Assembly (NCBI GenBank): GCA_964036295.1
Contig: OZ038464.1
Span: forward strand, 3,707,001-3,771,000
Direction of reading: 5' to 3'
From: Plumapathes pennacea
Taxonomy: Eukaryota; Cnidaria; Anthozoa; Antipatharia; Myriopathidae
Length of the DNA stretch: 64,000 nt
Shown here: piece after piece, positions 52,854-64,000 of the stretch
Layout: every line of letters starts with the position of its first letter
How positions within the stretch are numbered: position 1 is the first letter of the stretch
The notes under the pieces: model-generated
The model's input: only the letters and a program-made list of their open reading frames with translations
What the model was told of the DNA's origin: nothing
The model's database searches: none
Translations under genes and position numbers: made by a program

Positions 52854-53059
52854 CCCTTTCACTCCCAAGTTCAAACTACAGATTCTCCCAACTTTGTTTC
52901 AAGATCACATTGTATGAGTGTATGTAGTGAGAATTAATAGTTCACTCAATTTTTATGTGAGCAAGGTATCAATAACTAAAATCTCCGTACTGTATGATAT
53001 ATTTCTGGTGAGAAATTGCAGAAAAAAATTGAAGTCGATCATTCTTGGGTGTGAAAGGG
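52854..53059. mobile_element. piggyBac-like MITE, family C copy 2
   Basis: CCCTTTCACTCCC...GTGTGAAAGGG between TTAA at 52850-52853 and 53060-53063; 206 bp. Confidence 0.85.
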
Positions 53060-53184
53060 TTAAGGCATAGGCTGATTGACTGCAAAATGATTTTTCTCCA
53101 CTTCACACGTAACTGTTTTTATTGAAGCACTCGTAAGCCTGTAATCATACAGAATTGTAGTTCCTCATAACTTTGGGTAAGGAG

Positions 53185-53410
53185 TGTGCTGCCCGGGTCT
53201 GAAGACCCTTACCCTTACTCTCAGACCAAAATATACGATTTTTGCCTTATTTCAAATCAATATATGGCACGCGATTTTCGACCCTATTTTAGACCTATTT
53301 CAGTCCCGCAAAACCTACCACCCTGTTCCAGATCAAAGACTCAAAATCAAATCTATTTGAGACTAAAATGCTGAAAACGATACCCTTTTGGAGCGGCAAG
53401 TACTTATGTG
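53185..53410. repeat. repeat family E, copy 2
   Basis: Shares CAGACCAAAATATACGATTT, GACCCTATTTTAGACC and ATACCCTTTTGGAGCGGCA-type phrases with 50040-50280 and 61265-61630. Confidence 0.6.
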
Positions 53411-54357
53411 TGAGCCAACTCCAACTGTGATCCCCCACCACCACCCCCACCCCCCCCCCCCCCCCCCCCCCCCCGGGCTTACCCCGGGCACTTGACTCCA
53501 GTTCCGCTCCGCATAGCTGGGCATTTGACTCGAAACCAGGCACGCCCCCCGGGGCATTTGACCGTCGGCAAAATGTTGGTCAGCGGTTGCAAGCTAGAGG
53601 ATTTCGTAATTCTCAAGTTCCACGTGGTCGCTCGCAAGCACGCGTTTGATATTATTAATTATTATTATTAAATGAAGGATTTTAAGATCGTGTAGCTTGC
53701 AGGATGTTAATTCTTAGTGTCCCTTTGAATTTAGGTTTCCTTTTTCACAATTATCCGTTTACATGGAAACGATCGCATCCGGCGATAAAAAGGCATTGCT
53801 TTGAATTCACAACGCTGTAGATTTCATTGTTTTGTTCTGTGGAGCATATCCACTCAACTGCTTATACGAGAACCACACATTTGGTATAGTAGTATTAACC
53901 GTGTATGGTATGTCTTTCTGCACAAAATACGAACGTTGTGTCCATAGTTTTGGGATGCTTCAAAAAACATGTTCGTGTGGATTAAAGAACCTTCGCTAAA
54001 CGGCCACTCAGTCCGGCAGACCTATATAAAAGTATCGAAGAATACTTTGTCTTTGTTTTGTTATAGCGTATTTGTTGGCTTTTGATATTGGCCACTTAAA
54101 ATTTGAAATATAGATGTGGCGGCCTTCTGTCGCGATGAATACTTCTGAATATTGAAAAATTCCTCGTTTGGAGAATGGGAAATTCGACGCTTTAGAGCCC
54201 GACCAGCGGGGCATTTGACCGTGATTTTTGCCCGCACAGCCGGGCATTTGACCAAAGATTTTCAAAAAGTCAAATGCCCGGGGGGTTTGCCCGGGGGGGG
54301 GGGGGGGGGGGGGGGGAGGGGGAGGGGGAATGATGGCAGTTGGAATCGACTCACACA
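53409..54357. mobile_element. ~950-bp element with long G/C-rich inverted ends
   Basis: GTGTGAGCCAACTCCAACTG at the left faces CAGTTGGAATCGACTCACAC at the right. Inside each end lie a long C run (53450-53474) or G run (54294-54316) and repeats of GGGCATTTGAC. The centre is unique sequence. Confidence 0.75.
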
Positions 54358-55387
54358 TTAGTGACGTAGAATAAGCATCACTTCCTGCAATTATAATATT
54401 GTCAGTTCTCAAGCTACGTTGCTGCGAAAGGGAAGTCACGGTAAGTTTGAGCCGGTTGTTCATGTATTTTTATTAAGCAAACCATACCGTCGATAGCCGA
54501 ACACGAGTGCGCAGATACTGTTATAATCAAAATTGGTTCCATTGTGCGGTAAGGTAGTCGTTTCTCACGCTGTCGCGGTGGTTATGTCGCCGCGCCGGAG
54601 TCTCGAACCTCGAAATGGGTTATTTTGAATTTAACCTCTTAATTTGACAAATAGGATTTGCTGTCTCGATCATATTTGCCGATCTCTTGTACGTAACATT
54701 CAATGCCGCTTCGATTCTTGGTCAAGGGATTGACAAATGGAAGAAGCTTGTCACAAGTCAACGTACTGTATCACACGTGCATTTTTTACCTACAAAGAAG
54801 AACTTATTTGTACTTACAGATTAGCAAAACGAAATACATTATAGATAGTCTTGCTTGATGCATAAAAATCTTTGGACTGAAAGACAGGCAATACAGGCCG
54901 AGAGGTTGTATCGAGGGAGTACTTGGGGCCTTGGAAGAAAATATGTTTAGTTCTGGTTGGTTGAATTTTCCGCTTTGATTGACAACAATAACAGTATCAT
55001 GTGGCACAAAGAGTCAAGCGTCATGTTCAGCCAAGTGTGAAAGTACTGCTGGGCCGTCACGGATACACTAAATTTCTCACCAAACCATACTAACTTTGCT
55101 TGGAAACTGCGGAGAAGTATCATTATAAGTTGGAATGACCGTTGGAGGGCTTTACACCTTTTGCACTCTTTGCAGATGTAAACGCGAGGTGGCCTGGGGG
55201 GTGGGAAAATCAGACGCGCTTGCCCTCTCTTTTCCTTTTCCACCCTCCCTCCTCCCCTGGGAAGCCTCTGCGTAGAGAGAGCCTTTCGCTTTCGGCCAAG
55301 AGTTTCGCTCTTGAATGAAACAGTCAGGCCATTAGATTGTTCGCAGTACCTACCTTACTATCATCTCCAAGATTGTATGCGCTAGTA

Positions 55388-55584
55388 GTAATCCTTTCAC
55401 TCCCAAGTTCAAAATACAGATTTTTAATAGGGAAATGTGTGAGTAGTGTAATGAGAATTGATAGTTTAATCAGCTATCAACTGAGGAAGGTATCAAAAGC
55501 CAAGTTCTCCTTACTGTATGATATATTTTTGCTGCTGAAAATTAGGGAGAAAATTGAACTTGATCACTCTTGGGAGTGAAAGGG
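55388..55584. mobile_element. piggyBac-like MITE, family C copy 3
   Basis: TCCTTTCACTCCC...GGGAGTGAAAGGG; TTAA kept on the right (55585-55588), changed to GTAA on the left. Interior matches copy 2 (CTGTATGATATATTT). Confidence 0.82.
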
Positions 55585-55814
55585 TTAAAAATAAACACGG
55601 CGGTTGGCGTGGTTGGTGTAGCGGCCAGCCTCCAGACTTCTTTCAATCGCACATGCGATAATGGCAGAGAAAAGGAGGGACTGTGAAAAATCCATAGCTG
55701 CACTGACTAGGATGGCGACCATAGACATTGTGACGTGGAGCATTTTTTGAGACGAAGGTGGGAGGGGGCTTTTACGGACATTTCACACAGTAACATTACA
55801 TAATTTTCTTTCAG

Positions 55815-64000
<8,186 letters not shown>

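Larger units (their letters stand above)
51945..55790. other. spacer between the discoidin gene and the second TRPC-SPRY gene
   Basis: No gene recognised. It contains two family C MITEs, one family E copy, the 53409-54357 inverted-repeat element, and at about 55606 a fragment GGTTGGTGTAGCGGCCAGCC that resembles the front of a tRNA-derived SINE. Confidence 0.45.

Overview
The window is metazoan nuclear DNA. It is AT-rich, has short exons with canonical GT/AG borders separated by long introns, and is full of small inverted-repeat transposons, microsatellites, Helitron pieces and a dead LINE. The domain mix (a TRPC-like channel with a C-terminal SPRY domain, and a secreted or receptor-type EGF-EGF-discoidin protein) together with the repeat style suggests an anthozoan cnidarian, such as a stony coral or sea anemone. 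That assignment is inference; nothing here names a species.

Layout, all genes on the + strand. (1) 1-5078: no convincing gene, only a possible exon tail at 1-53 and a palindromic MITE. (2) 5079-32073: a complete 19-exon gene for an 853-residue TRPC-like cation channel. It has a short acidic N-terminus without ankyrin repeats, a pre-S1 elbow, S1-S6, an SLFGL pore, an EWCFKR TRP box, a SPRY domain and a terminal coiled coil. All splice phases join in one frame. In its S2-S3 linker the exon tail is tandemly triplicated; only the third copy keeps a GT donor, and a 30-nt microexon there fits the frame exactly. (3) 32813-39532: a decayed partial duplicate of the discoidin gene, split by a Helitron-type insertion (36215-39450) that itself carries a nested, oppositely oriented relative (37598-39107). 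The undisturbed copy at 51856/51857 supplies the empty site. (4) 40745-about 51.3 kb: a gene with signal peptide, two EGF domains and one F5/8 C (discoidin) domain. Its 3' end is uncertain; candidate tail exons lie at 49541 and 51046, and the duplicate copy of the tail encodes an FDNPLY endocytosis-type motif. (5) 55822-64000: a second TRPC-SPRY paralogue, cut by the window end. Its first exon and all exons from the TRP box into SPRY are recognisable and in frame, but no exon for the membrane domain can be found in the 2.8 kb between them.

The two TRPC-SPRY genes share exon borders and splice phases from the TRP box onward and are plainly tandem paralogues flanking the discoidin locus, which has itself been duplicated. 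Repeats include three TTAA-flanked families (piggyBac-like target), one TA-flanked family (Tc1/mariner-like target), several foldback elements, Helitron 5' and 3' ends, and a tRNA-derived SINE-like head near the right edge. Exon calls rest on reading frames, splice sites and motif recognition; no transcript or database evidence was available.
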